The notes beneath the pieces were generated by a model, which was given only the letters and a program-made list of their open reading frames with translations, was not told the DNA's origin and did not search any database. Source: Burkholderiaceae bacterium (GTDB taxonomy: Bacteria > Pseudomonadota > Gammaproteobacteria > Burkholderiales > Burkholderiaceae). From it: a DNA stretch of 41,196 bases. This document shows, one piece after another, positions 1 to 8,227 of this stretch (its first letter is position 1; each line of letters starts with the position of its first letter). The position numbers were made by a program, and so were the translations under genes. The stretch lies in the NCBI GenBank assembly GCA_947450225.1, contig CANFUO010000008.1, positions 1-41,196 of the forward strand. Direction: 5' to 3'.

Positions 1-372
1 TCAAAGAAATGACTCATTTATTTCTATTTGAATCAATTTACTGTTTAAGTGAGTACTACTTTATTTCATTGTCCAAAAGGACTAAATGCTTTCAGGTAGT
101 ACCCACAATTATCGGTTGACTAATTTTTAAAGAGTGGCTGTTTGTTAATTAAAAACATTCAGCGAAGAAGTGAGACTATGACAGATTAAATTTCCCTTGT
201 CAACACCTTCGATAAAAAAATCCTAAAATTTCTGTTTTTTTTTGATATTTACCAAATTGGCATACCAATTCCCTATATTTTTAAAGGACTTACCTTAAAT
301 TAAGGGTTAACCCTAATTATTTGGGTGTTTTCGTTTAAAATGAGGCTTAGGCATCCTAAGGAAAGTGTTCAT
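1..372. other. AT-rich leader without a gene
   Basis: No convincing coding region is seen. The stretch holds several dyads: GTACTAC (53-59) against GTAGTAC (97-103) enclosing a small GTCC-AAAA-GGAC hairpin (71-82), AATTGG-CATA-CCAATT (255-270), and the perfect 12-bp palindrome AGGGTTAACCCT (303-314). The last two lie 60-120 bases before the acetyltransferase start and could be operators. No promoter was convincing. Confidence 0.5.
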
Positions 373-1005
373 ATGACCTCAAGAAGAGTGAGTTTAGTCA
401 AGCCAAAGAAGATTTTGGTTCTGGAGCTCAATCATTCTCACCAAGAAATGATGAGGGCGCACCTGCTCGCACTTGGCGATACAGATCGTCGCCTGCGCTT
501 TGGTATGCATGCTACAGATAGTTTTATTAACAACTATGTGAACGCTTTTAATTTCAAAAGAGATTGCTTTTTTGGCGTCATCGATAGTTCACTAAAAATT
601 ATTGCCCTGGCACACTTGGCATATGGAGATACCACATCAACCCAACAGCATACGGCCGAATTCGGTGTTTCTGTTTCTGAAAATGGTCGCGGTTTTGGAG
701 TTGGAACTTCTTTATTTAAAAGATCAGCAATCCATGCTCGCAATACAAACACCCATATTCTTTATGTGCACTGCCTATCTAGCAATGCTGCCATGATGCA
801 TATCGCGCGTAAGGCGGGTATGGACGTCGAATATTCGTATGGAGAAGCAGATGCCTTTTTACGACTGCCGCCGGGGAATCCACAGAGTGTTATGTTGGAG
901 GCGATGCAAGATCAATCCGCGATGATTGATTACTCCATTAAACAAGGGTTTAATCGCACAATGTTCAACCGCAAATTTTTATTGAAGGGTGTGTCGACTG
1001 CCTAA
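373..1005 (+). CDS. GNAT-family N-acetyltransferase
   Basis: Predicted acyl-CoA-dependent N-acetyltransferase of 210 residues; the acceptor is unknown. The acetyl-CoA pyrophosphate-binding loop is visible as GRGFGVG near residues 105-111, after a beta strand (AEFGVSVSE), as in GNAT motif A, and is followed by the helix SLFKRSAIHAR. The open frame extends upstream to a GTG at 325 and an ATG at 340. I chose the ATG at 373 because AAGGA lies 10 bases before it. It stands alone on the + strand and its end overlaps the convergent cytochrome c gene by 4 bases. Two palindromes lie upstream. The family call is firm, the substrate is not. Confidence 0.8.
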   Translation: MTSRRVSLVKPKKILVLELNHSHQEMMRAHLLALGDTDRRLRFGMHATDSFINNYVNAFNFKRDCFFGVIDSSLKIIALAHLAYGDTTSTQQHTAEFGVSVSENGRGFGVGTSLFKRSAIHARNTNTHILYVHCLSSNAAMMHIARKAGMDVEYSYGEADAFLRLPPGNPQSVMLEAMQDQSAMIDYSIKQGFNRTMFNRKFLLKGVSTA

Positions 1006-1367
1006 GGTTGGCTTAATATCCATTGAATTATTTTTTCTAATTCGCCTTGATCTACATTGCGATTCGCCGGCATTGCCACAACTCCCCAAACACCTGATCC
1101 CCCAACCCTTACACGCGACATTAAATAGGTCGGTGCAGTTGGATTGTTCCGATATTTTTTAGCAACCTCAGCAAACGGTGGTCCAATAATTTTTTTATCT
1201 ACTGCATGACAACTTAGACATGCATTTTTTTTCGCCAACACTAGCGCAACATTGTTTTGACTATCTGCTGAATTAGCAAAAGCCAATGAACTTAGGAATA
1301 CGCTTACCGCACAACAAACAACCTTAAGTAATTTATTCTTTTGTTTTATTTGTTGATGATGTTGCAT
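1002..1367 (-). CDS. Small periplasmic cytochrome c (class I, c551-like)
   Basis: A soluble mono-haem cytochrome c of 121 residues, expected to carry electrons in the periplasm. A signal peptide spans about residues 1-31, with basic residues, a hydrophobic stretch and a likely cut after AFA. The haem-binding motif CLSCH is at 50-54, the Pro-rich IGPPF follows it, and the likely axial methionine is M99 in VAMPAN. It overlaps the end of the upstream BON lipoprotein gene by 35 bases, so the two are probably cotranscribed and translationally coupled. No alternative start gives a complete signal peptide. The redox partner cannot be read from the sequence. Confidence 0.85.
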   Translation of the reverse strand: MQHHQQIKQKNKLLKVVCCAVSVFLSSLAFANSADSQNNVALVLAKKNACLSCHAVDKKIIGPPFAEVAKKYRNNPTAPTYLMSRVRVGGSGVWGVVAMPANRNVDQGELEKIIQWILSQP

Positions 1368-1983
1368 TGGTTAATTTTTTCTTTTCTTCTTCAGAAATAA
1401 TATCGAATAACTTTACAACTTGTTTAATGCTACCGCTACTTTTACTAACTACCGTCGCAGCAGCTTTAGCCTCTATGTCGGTAGTTATTCCCATTAAATA
1501 AACGCTTCCAGCCTCGACGGTTATTTTGATAGAGTTTGTGGGCACATCAGTAGTTGCAATTAATTTTGCTTTTACGAGTGTAAAAAGTGAGCTATCGGAA
1601 AGTCTTGAACTCGTTGAACTTGGTAAGCCAATTTGTATTTCATTCGCGGTTGATCGTATATTTTTAATGCTTGCAATTGAATTCTGAATTTGCTCTTTAA
1701 GCTCTTGAGTTTTCGCTTCTCCAGTTAAAAGAACTTTTTGATTAAAGACATTTACAGAGACGTGCACATTGTCTTGAAATTTTTGTGAAATGATTGAATC
1801 AGCTTCCAATTGAATGCCGCGATCTAGAGTAACAACACCAAGTGGGCGTCGATCTCCTAGTATTAAAGCGGTTTCAGTGATGCCGCCCACCGCAACTAAT
1901 GCCAAGCATCCAGTTAAGCAGCTTAACGATACACACATGATAAATATCCATAATGTGTTTTTGAGTATTTTATTTATAGTCAT
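1333..1983 (-). CDS. Outer-membrane lipoprotein with two BON domains (DolP/YraP-like)
   Basis: A 216-residue lipoprotein. The N-terminus has a hydrophobic signal and the lipobox LTGC with the lipidated cysteine at 26. Two BON domains follow, at roughly residues 60-120 and 130-195, each with the alpha-beta pattern and the Gly-containing VxLxG strand (KVLLTGEA, SVYLMGIT). The C-terminal tail is rich in Lys, Ser and Thr. The E. coli relative DolP binds anionic phospholipid and helps keep the outer membrane intact. The gene starts 2 bases after the SIS gene, as in the diaA-dolP pair of enterobacteria, which supports the assignment by synteny. The exact function here is inferred. Confidence 0.82.
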   Translation of the reverse strand: MTINKILKNTLWIFIMCVSLSCLTGCLALVAVGGITETALILGDRRPLGVVTLDRGIQLEADSIISQKFQDNVHVSVNVFNQKVLLTGEAKTQELKEQIQNSIASIKNIRSTANEIQIGLPSSTSSRLSDSSLFTLVKAKLIATTDVPTNSIKITVEAGSVYLMGITTDIEAKAAATVVSKSSGSIKQVVKLFDIISEEEKKKLTNATSSTNKTKE

Positions 1984-1985
1984 AA

Positions 1986-2600
1986 TTAATCCAATAGTAG
2001 GTGATCGATGCCATCACATAAGCAATGCAATAACAATAAATGAGCTTCCTGAATCCGCGCCGTTCTCTCTGATGGAACACATAAGTGAATATTGGGTTGA
2101 CTGACGATCTGATTGATCTGCCCTCCACCTCTGCCAGTAAATGCAATGACTCCCATGCCTATTTTTTGGGCAGCCTCAATTGCTAAAATTACGTTCTTTG
2201 AGTTTCCTGATGTTGATATAGCCAACAAAATATCTTCTGGCTTACCTAAGGCGCGTACTTGTTTACTAAAGACCTCATCATAGCCATAGTCATTGCCAAT
2301 CGCCGTAAGAATCGAAGAGTCTGTGGTTAATGCAATTGCCCCTAGCTCTTTTCTTTCCCGCTCAAATCTTCCGACTAACTCTGCGGCAAAATGCTGAGCA
2401 TCAGCGGCTGAGCCACCATTGCCGCAGGCTAAAATCTTACCCCCTTGTTCAATCGAAGCATACATGCGTTCAACGGCCTTTACTATCTGTGGACCAAGCG
2501 CGTCACTAGCTGCCTGTTTAGTGGCGATACTATCTCTAAATTGCTGTTGTATTCGGTCTAATAAATTTTTATTCATAAGTTCTTTCAATTTCTTTTGCAT
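1986..2600 (-). CDS. SIS-domain protein, DiaA/GmhA family
   Basis: A single SIS (sugar isomerase) domain protein of 204 residues, or 196 if translation begins at the ATG at 2576, which matches the usual DiaA length. The phosphosugar loop shows as [18 protein letters not shown] (about 58-75) and STSGNS (129-134). His and Glu of HFAAE and the QEAHLLLLH segment match the positions of the zinc ligands of GmhA, so isomerase activity cannot be excluded. The neighbourhood (rsmI diverging, BON lipoprotein next) is the one seen for diaA, whose product stimulates DnaA assembly. A role as a DnaA-binding protein and as sedoheptulose-7-phosphate isomerase are both possible. Confidence 0.8.
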   Translation of the reverse strand: MQKKLKELMNKNLLDRIQQQFRDSIATKQAASDALGPQIVKAVERMYASIEQGGKILACGNGGSAADAQHFAAELVGRFERERKELGAIALTTDSSILTAIGNDYGYDEVFSKQVRALGKPEDILLAISTSGNSKNVILAIEAAQKIGMGVIAFTGRGGGQINQIVSQPNIHLCVPSERTARIQEAHLLLLHCLCDGIDHLLLD

Positions 2601-2655
2601 ATACGCTTAAACTGTTATTTGCCGATTGGTGCAATCTTTATACCTTCATTACATT

Positions 2656-3576
2656 ATGGATCAAACTTTTTTTCTAGAGCAACAAAATATGCCCACTGGG
2701 GCACTTTATGTTGTTGGCACTCCAATTGGCAATTTAGCCGATATTACATATCGTGCTGTCTATATTTTAAAGAATGTTGATGGTATTGCATGTGAAGACA
2801 CTCGCCATACGAGTCACTTATTAAATGCCTTGGGTATTCATAAGCCATTGCTTGCCATTCATGAGCATAATGAAATCGAGGCAGCACACACTTTGATTGA
2901 TCGTTTAAAGAAAAATGAGCGCTGGGCATACCTTTGTGATGCGGGCACCCCTGGCGTTTCAGACCCAGGGGCAAGGTTAACTCATGAAGTTCAACACGCA
3001 GGTCTGCAGATCATTCCTGTACCAGGGCCAAGCGCATTAACAGCGCTTGTCTCCGTTGCTGGTCAAATCAACCCGAATGAACATCATGGTTTTCAATTTT
3101 TAGGCTTTTTGCCTTTAAAGGGCAAAGAGCGCATAGAGAGTCTGCGCCAGATGGATAAAAGCCCTATATCTTCAGTCTTCTATGAAGCCCCCGGGCGTGT
3201 TGTCAATACCTTACTTGACCTGCATCGTGAGATTAAAGATCCACTGCGATCATTGGTGATTGGTCGCGAACTCACCAAAAAGTTTGAAACAATTTCTTAT
3301 TTAAAAATTCAAGATATTCCTTCATGGACACAATCTGGGGTAGAGGAGCGCGGTGAGTTTTGTATCATTTTGGGCGGCGCCCACAAAGCTGCGCTTGACA
3401 GTGTGCAAATAGATACCGAGGTACAAATCAGTCTAACAAAGCTTGCTAGCCTAATGACGCCCTACTTGGGCAGTAAACAAATTGCCGAGATTTTCTCTCA
3501 GTCTGCGCTGATGTCCAAAAAAGCAGCTTACGAACTTGCTCTTCAAGTAAAAACCCCACCGGATGGTGGGGCATAG
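2656..3576 (+). CDS. rsmI: 16S rRNA (cytidine1402-2'-O)-methyltransferase
   Basis: RsmI methylates the ribose of C1402 in the decoding centre of 16S rRNA, using SAM. The tetrapyrrole-methylase fold is recognisable from GTPIGNL (residues 21-27), EDTRHT (47-52), DAGTPGVSDPG (95-105) and VPGPSA shortly after. The protein is 306 residues from the ATG at 2656. The frame opens at a TTG at 2626, and an ATG at 2689 would give 295 residues, closer to the 286 of E. coli. None has a good Shine-Dalgarno, so the start is uncertain. It diverges from the SIS gene, and its last codons hold the terminator of the convergent cytochrome gene. Confidence 0.93.
   Translation: MDQTFFLEQQNMPTGALYVVGTPIGNLADITYRAVYILKNVDGIACEDTRHTSHLLNALGIHKPLLAIHEHNEIEAAHTLIDRLKKNERWAYLCDAGTPGVSDPGARLTHEVQHAGLQIIPVPGPSALTALVSVAGQINPNEHHGFQFLGFLPLKGKERIESLRQMDKSPISSVFYEAPGRVVNTLLDLHREIKDPLRSLVIGRELTKKFETISYLKIQDIPSWTQSGVEERGEFCIILGGAHKAALDSVQIDTEVQISLTKLASLMTPYLGSKQIAEIFSQSALMSKKAAYELALQVKTPPDGGA
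3549..3571 (-). terminator. Intrinsic terminator of the membrane cytochrome c gene, inside rsmI
   Basis: On the - strand a 7-bp GC-rich stem, CCCCACC / GGTGGGG with a four-base loop, is followed by five T. It lies 7 bases past the cytochrome stop and uses the last codons of rsmI (TPPDGGA) as its template. Confidence 0.7.
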
Positions 3577-3577
3577 A

Positions 3578-4090
3578 TTATTTTCCTGCTTTTGCTTGCT
3601 CTGGCTCTTTCGGATCACTGAGCTTACCACCAGCGGCATTGGCCATATAAACAACCGCACGTCCGATTTCAAAATCGCTGACATCATCAGGCGAAGCTCC
3701 ACCTCTGGCAGGCATCGCATTTTTACCTTTAATCACCGATGTCAATAAGCCTGCATAGCCTTTAGAAACTCTTCCAGCCCAAGCTGCTTTATCTTCAAAT
3801 TTGGGTGCGCCCGCAGCGCCTGAGGAATGGCAAGAAGCACATACGCTTTGATAAACCGCCTCACCCGTTTTTAAAACCTTCGGTGCTGAGGCATCTACAA
3901 AATTAAGGTTTGCTACTGGTTTAATAATCTTCAATGTTGACTCTGAATCAAGGATTGAAGACTGCTTTGTGCCACTATCAGCATAAATTAAAAGTAAAAG
4001 TATCACTATTAAGGGCACAAAAAATGCCGCAAATACCATCAGTATTAACTGCTTGGGGTTTTTAATCATGCTGCCATGCTGTTCGCTCAT
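3578..4090 (-). CDS. Membrane-anchored cytochrome c5-type protein
   Basis: A mono-haem c-type cytochrome of 170 residues held in the inner membrane by one N-terminal helix (about residues 14-37) with the haem domain in the periplasm. The haem motif CASCH is at 84-88 and the likely axial ligand M126 sits in NAMPARGG, a pattern typical of the c5 family. A linker of about 35 residues joins helix and haem domain. The C-terminal tail is rich in Lys, Glu and Pro. It probably passes electrons between a quinol-oxidising complex and an oxidase, but the partners are not in this window. It converges on rsmI with a 1-base gap. Confidence 0.87.
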   Translation of the reverse strand: MSEQHGSMIKNPKQLILMVFAAFFVPLIVILLLLIYADSGTKQSSILDSESTLKIIKPVANLNFVDASAPKVLKTGEAVYQSVCASCHSSGAAGAPKFEDKAAWAGRVSKGYAGLLTSVIKGKNAMPARGGASPDDVSDFEIGRAVVYMANAAGGKLSDPKEPEQAKAGK

Positions 4091-4181
4091 TTCTTTTCCT
4101 TCTTTTCATATTTAGTATCTTATATACAAATTATAGCCATGCAACATAACATTTTATTTACACAAGCCTTAACCTGAGTAG

Positions 4182-4204
4182 AATCATGCGTATTGAGCAT
4201 GATT
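4182..4204. repeat. Inverted repeat upstream of the tRNA
   Basis: AATCATGC (4182-4189) and GCATGATT (4197-4204) form a perfect 8-bp dyad with a seven-base loop in the 168-base gap between the cytochrome gene and the tRNA. It is not followed by a T tract. It could be an operator or chance. Confidence 0.4.
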
Positions 4205-4258
4205 ATTGCTTTATCTTTGTTTATTTTATCTTTTTTCAAAGTAAATCATATTCTTCAT

Positions 4259-4334
4259 GCGCCCGTAGCTCAGTGGATAGAGTATTGGCCTCCGAAGCCA
4301 AGGGTCGCGCGTTCGATTCGCGCCGGGCGCACCA
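4259..4334 (+). tRNA. tRNA-Arg (anticodon CCG)
   Basis: A complete cloverleaf of 76 bases with the CCA end encoded. The acceptor stem is GCGCCCG / CGGGCGC (4259-4265 and 4324-4330). The anticodon stem is TTGGC / GCCAA with loop CTCCGAA, which puts CCG at 4292-4294, reading the rare Arg codon CGG. The T stem is GCGCG / CGCGC around TTCGATT. It stands alone on the + strand. Confidence 0.97.
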
Positions 4335-4346
4335 TTTTTTCGGACT

Positions 4347-4369
4347 TTTTAATTTTCTAAAAATTAAAA
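4347..4369 (+). repeat. AT-only hairpin after the tRNA
   Basis: TTTTAATTTT and AAAATTAAAA form a perfect 10-bp stem with a three-base loop. It contains no GC pair, so it would be a weak terminator. The hairpin at 4445 is the better candidate. Confidence 0.4.
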
Positions 4370-4444
4370 TATTCTTAATATGCTAAGATTTATAACATGT
4401 AAGCAATTGACTTAATTCATAAAAACCAATGAGACCACCCCTAC

Positions 4445-4465
4445 AAAAGCCCACGGCTTTTTACT
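4445..4465 (+). terminator. Intrinsic terminator between tRNA-Arg and the acyl-CoA operon
   Basis: AAAAGCC-CAC-GGCTTTT forms a 7-bp stem with a triloop that runs into TTTTTACTTTATT. It would end the tRNA transcript before the catabolic operon, which must then have its own promoter between here and 4525. A poor match, TTTAGT (4488) with TATATT (4511), is the only candidate I found. Confidence 0.6.
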
Positions 4466-4524
4466 TTATTTCCATCGTTACACATGATTTAGTCTGTTAA
4501 GCATTCTTTTTATATTTAATTTTA

Positions 4525-5772
4525 ATGAGCCAAATTCCCCTCCCCTCACCACTACATCAAAAAAGTTTTAGTGCGCTTAAAGACCTTAAAGTTCTTGATT
4601 TGAGTACCTCTGTTGCTGGGCCCTATGGTTGTCAGTTGTTGGCTGATTTTGGTGCGGATGTCGTTAAAATTGAAAAACCCCTCACGGGAGATGACTCAAG
4701 AGGCTGGGGGCCTCCGTTTCTTGATGATGAGTCATTGTGGTTTTTGAGCGTGAATCGTAATAAATCCAGCGTTGTTATTGATATGACTCAAGAGGCGGGA
4801 CAACAACTTTTGAAGCAATTAGTAAGCCAAGCAGATGTTTTAGTAACGAACCTATTGCCCAAAGTTCAAAAAAAGCTTCTTGTTGACTTTGAACACCTAA
4901 AAGTAGTTAATCCTCGGTTAATACATGTGTCTTTAACTGGCTTTGGTTTAGAGGGGGAAAGAAGCTCTTTTGCTTGCTATGATCTCATCGCTGAAGGCTA
5001 TAGTGGCGTGATGGACATGACTGGCGAAATCAATCAAGACCCGCAAAAAATAGGTACTCCTGCCGCAGATTTGCTTGCCGGCATGGACTTGGCGCTAGCA
5101 ACCATGGCAGCTCTTCTGCAGCGTGAAAAAGATAAGGTCGGTCACGCTATCGATATTTCGATGGTGGACAGCATGACACGCTTTATGACGCCTCGACTTG
5201 TTTCTTACTTGGGTTCAGGCATTCTGCCGCGCCGTGATGGCGCGAAGGATAGCGTAATTGCTATTTATCAGGTTTTTCAAACAGCAGATGAACCTATTAC
5301 TCTAGGTCTTGGTAATGACGCTATTTGGAAACGTTTTTGGCAAGCAATGGATGAGCCTCACTTTATTTCTGACGATCAATATCAATCCAATGCGCATCGA
5401 AGATTACTTCGCCATGAGCTCGTAGCGCAAATTCAAGAACGCTTAATCAAACAACCCAAAAATCATTGGCTTACTTTGTTCCAAAAAAACCATATTCCTG
5501 CCGGTCCGATTAATCGCTTAGATCAAATAAGTGCTGATCCTGAAATGCACAAGCGTGGAATGTTCTATGCGGTTAATAAAGGCAGCTCTGTTATCCCTCA
5601 GGTTGGCCTTGGGATACAAATTGATGGAGAACAGTCCTTTTGTAATAAGCCGCCCCCAACCCTTGGTGAGGATACTCGCGCTGTTTTACAAAGCTGGCTG
5701 TCCTTATCTAATGAAAGTATCAATGAGTTAATTAATACAAACATCATTTATACCAAAACCCCTAACAATTAA
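4525..5772 (+). CDS. Class III (CaiB/BaiF/Frc-type) CoA-transferase
   Basis: First gene of the nine-gene acyl-CoA operon; 415 residues. Class III transferases move CoA between carboxylic acids through an aspartyl-CoA intermediate. The N-terminal motif LKVLDLSTSVAGPYGCQLLADFGADVVKIE (20-50) is the family CoA-binding region, and D153 in CYDLIAEGYSGVM aligns with the catalytic Asp169 of formyl-CoA transferase. The racemase His is absent (Tyr at that place), so transfer is likelier than racemisation. Presumably it recycles CoA from a product to the incoming acid. No Shine-Dalgarno precedes the ATG. Substrates are unknown; the family call is secure. Confidence 0.86.
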   Translation: MSQIPLPSPLHQKSFSALKDLKVLDLSTSVAGPYGCQLLADFGADVVKIEKPLTGDDSRGWGPPFLDDESLWFLSVNRNKSSVVIDMTQEAGQQLLKQLVSQADVLVTNLLPKVQKKLLVDFEHLKVVNPRLIHVSLTGFGLEGERSSFACYDLIAEGYSGVMDMTGEINQDPQKIGTPAADLLAGMDLALATMAALLQREKDKVGHAIDISMVDSMTRFMTPRLVSYLGSGILPRRDGAKDSVIAIYQVFQTADEPITLGLGNDAIWKRFWQAMDEPHFISDDQYQSNAHRRLLRHELVAQIQERLIKQPKNHWLTLFQKNHIPAGPINRLDQISADPEMHKRGMFYAVNKGSSVIPQVGLGIQIDGEQSFCNKPPPTLGEDTRAVLQSWLSLSNESINELINTNIIYTKTPNN

Positions 5773-5780
5773 GGCTAAAA

Positions 5781-6560
5781 ATGGCATACGAAACGATTAT
5801 TTATGAAGAGAATGGTCCTGTAGGAACTATTACTTTGAACCGTCCCGATGATGGAAATATGTTCACGACCCAGATGTGTCATGAACTACGTGATTGTATT
5901 AATGAAATTCGTCGTGAAACACGGACAAGGGCAATTATTCTTACTGGTGCTGGGGAAAAGTTTTTTTGTATTGGCGGTCGTAAAGATGGTCTTCCTGAAA
6001 CCAATTTATATGCTGGTGTTCTGCCAACATTAGAAATGTACGAGTCCATTGAGCGTTTACAAAAGCCTGTGATTGCTAGTGTGAATGGCTTTGCAGTCGG
6101 GGGCGGCAATGTTCTTCAAGTCGTTTGTGATTTAACGATCGCAAAAGAAAGTGCTGTTTTTAGACAGGTAGGTCCAATGATGGGTAGCTTTGATGCAGGT
6201 TATGGCACTTGGTATCTAGAAGATGCTATTGGTAAAAAAAGAGCGAAAGAAATGTGGTTTTTAAATGATCGCTTAAGCGCGCAACAAGCCTTAGATTTTG
6301 GTTTAATTAATCGTGTGGTTCCAGATCACTTATTAAAAGAAGAAACCATGAAAATGGCGCTGACGATTGCCAGCCGTGGCCCGTTTGCTCTTGCTTCTAT
6401 AAAAGGTGCTTTTCAAGCTCGTCACGGCGGTGTTAGCGGGCTATCTCGGATTACCCACGACTTATTACTTAGGCCTTATCTCAATACCGATGAATCTACA
6501 GAGTTACGAGAGTCATTTGCTAAACGCCAAGATCCTAACCCAGATACATTTGGTCATTAA
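5781..6560 (+). CDS. MenB/BadI-type crotonase, predicted 2-ketoacyl ring-opening hydrolase
   Basis: A crotonase-fold protein of 259 residues in the MenB/BadI branch. BadI hydrolyses 2-ketocyclohexanecarboxyl-CoA to pimeloyl-CoA, and MenB closes a ring in menaquinone synthesis. Branch markers are GGGNVLQVVCDLTIA (107-121) where ordinary hydratases have GGLELALA, then QVGPMMGSFDAGYG (129-142) with the conserved Asp at 138, and KKRAKEMWFL (152-161). The two hydratase glutamates are missing. Starting 8 bases after the CoA-transferase and 2 before an acyl-CoA ligase, it has no other menaquinone gene near it, so ring hydrolysis is favoured over MenB. The precise substrate is inferred. Confidence 0.75.
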   Translation: MAYETIIYEENGPVGTITLNRPDDGNMFTTQMCHELRDCINEIRRETRTRAIILTGAGEKFFCIGGRKDGLPETNLYAGVLPTLEMYESIERLQKPVIASVNGFAVGGGNVLQVVCDLTIAKESAVFRQVGPMMGSFDAGYGTWYLEDAIGKKRAKEMWFLNDRLSAQQALDFGLINRVVPDHLLKEETMKMALTIASRGPFALASIKGAFQARHGGVSGLSRITHDLLLRPYLNTDESTELRESFAKRQDPNPDTFGH

Positions 6561-6562
6561 AC

Positions 6563-8218
6563 ATGCTACTCACCCTTTTATCTTACGCTCAAGCTAAATC
6601 CTATTACGACCAGGGCGTATGGCAACAAGATACGTGTTATCAACTTCTACAGCATCACGCACAAACAAACCCCAATGGGTTTGCATTACGTGACGGGAAA
6701 AAAAGACTGTCCTGGTCTGAGTTGCAAACGTGGGTTGATAATATTAGTGCACAGTTTGCCAAAGAGGGGCTTCGAAAAGGTGATCGTGTCGCTATTTGGC
6801 TACCTTCTAGTGTAGAGGGTGTTGCCTGCTTTTTGGCCTGCTCGAGAAATGGGTATGTCGCCTGCTCTTCTTTACATCAAAATTACACGATTCAAGAGAT
6901 TGGCGAGTTTATTAAACGCAGTCGTGCCGCTATTCTTGTGATGATGCCCGAGTATGGCTCTAACAAGTCGCCAGCAGATTTAATCCATTTGGCAACTGAG
7001 CTTCCGGATTTAAAGCAAACTATCGCCATCAACGATACTTGGTCTTCTTTTGAAACCTTAACAGCAAATATAAAAACTACTGAATCGGCTGATTTAAACG
7101 CTGTTCACACAGACCCTGATTCGATTGTTTATTTGGCGTTTACTTCTGGGACAACCGGAGCGCCTAAAGGTGTTATGCATTCCAACAACACCCTATTAGC
7201 TAATGGTAGAGCCATGGTGAATATGTGGAAGTACAAGCCTGACACTATCATATTAAGTATTAGCCCAATGAGTCATCACATCGGCACTGTTGCCATGGAA
7301 CAATGGATTGTTGGTGGTTTTGAGCTGGTTCTTAATAGTCCTCCAGAAAATATGTCAATTATTGAATGGATTGAGGCGAGTCGCGCAAACTATATTCTTG
7401 GTGTGCCCACCCATGCAATCGATATTCTTGATACTCTGGCTAAGCAGCATAAAAATCGATTGGGTGATGTCAAGATTTTCTATATGGCAGGTTCGATTAT
7501 TCCTATTGAGGTTGCCAAATCATTTTTATCCATGGGCATTACTCCCCAAAATATTTACGGTATGACGGAAAATGGCTCCCATCAATTTACGGGGCCAGAT
7601 GATGATACTCAAACCATCGTTGAAACTTGTGGCCGTGCTGCATTTGGTTATGAAACGATCATTGTTGACCAAAATAATCCCAACCAGTATGTTGCGAGTG
7701 GCGAGGTTGGTGAAATAGCGACGCGGGGCGGCCTACTAATGTTAGGTTACTATGATAATCAACGATCCTCGGAGGACTCTTTCAATAAAGATGGCTGGTT
7801 TTTATCTGGTGACTTAGGACGATTAGATGAAAACTCATGCTTACAAATTATCGGTCGAAAAAAAGATTTAATTATCCGTGGTGGACATAATATTTATCCA
7901 TCTTATTTAGAAGATTTAGCCCATCGACATCCAGCGATTGTTAAATGTGCGGCCTTTGGTGTTCCTGATACTCGGCTCGGGGAAAAAGTGGCGATGATTT
8001 TATTGGTCAATGATGGTCAAACGATTAACGCAAAAGATTTTTTAATGCACCTTCATCTTCAAGGCTTATCTAAATATGATATGCCTGAATATTTTGGACT
8101 TGTGACATCATTTCCGGTTACGGCCAGTGGCAAAATATTAAAGCGAGAGTTGCAAGACATGTTTAAAAATGGCGCCTTATCTCTAGAGTCCGTTCGATTT
8201 GTTTCACCTCAATCATAG
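6563..8218 (+). CDS. Acyl-CoA ligase (AMP-forming), predicted alicyclic-acid activating (AliA-like)
   Basis: An ANL-superfamily adenylating enzyme of 551 residues, which converts a carboxylate, ATP and CoA into the acyl-CoA and AMP. Motifs in order are the P-loop TSGTTGAPKG (194-203), YGMTE (332-336), SGDLG (415-419), the hinge GRKKDLIIRGGHNI (431-444) and the C-terminal catalytic Lys524 in TASGKILKREL. All core residues are intact. In the operon it would be the entry step, making the CoA ester that the dehydrogenase, hydratase and SDR then act on. The resemblance to cyclohexanecarboxylate-CoA ligase rests on context and general sequence flavour; a medium-chain acid is the alternative. Confidence 0.85.
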   Translation: MLLTLLSYAQAKSYYDQGVWQQDTCYQLLQHHAQTNPNGFALRDGKKRLSWSELQTWVDNISAQFAKEGLRKGDRVAIWLPSSVEGVACFLACSRNGYVACSSLHQNYTIQEIGEFIKRSRAAILVMMPEYGSNKSPADLIHLATELPDLKQTIAINDTWSSFETLTANIKTTESADLNAVHTDPDSIVYLAFTSGTTGAPKGVMHSNNTLLANGRAMVNMWKYKPDTIILSISPMSHHIGTVAMEQWIVGGFELVLNSPPENMSIIEWIEASRANYILGVPTHAIDILDTLAKQHKNRLGDVKIFYMAGSIIPIEVAKSFLSMGITPQNIYGMTENGSHQFTGPDDDTQTIVETCGRAAFGYETIIVDQNNPNQYVASGEVGEIATRGGLLMLGYYDNQRSSEDSFNKDGWFLSGDLGRLDENSCLQIIGRKKDLIIRGGHNIYPSYLEDLAHRHPAIVKCAAFGVPDTRLGEKVAMILLVNDGQTINAKDFLMHLHLQGLSKYDMPEYFGLVTSFPVTASGKILKRELQDMFKNGALSLESVRFVSPQS

Positions 8219-8227
8219 GTCAATAAA

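Noticed and set aside
1814..2104. 96-codon + strand frame across the BON and SIS genes
   Set aside because: It spans two real genes on the other strand and shows no protein features.
4186..4386. 66-codon open frame across the tRNA-Arg
   Set aside because: It overlaps a complete tRNA and has no ribosome site or recognisable domain.
5781..6560. Assignment as menaquinone MenB
   Set aside because: No other men genes nearby and a tight catabolic operon around it; kept only as an alternative.
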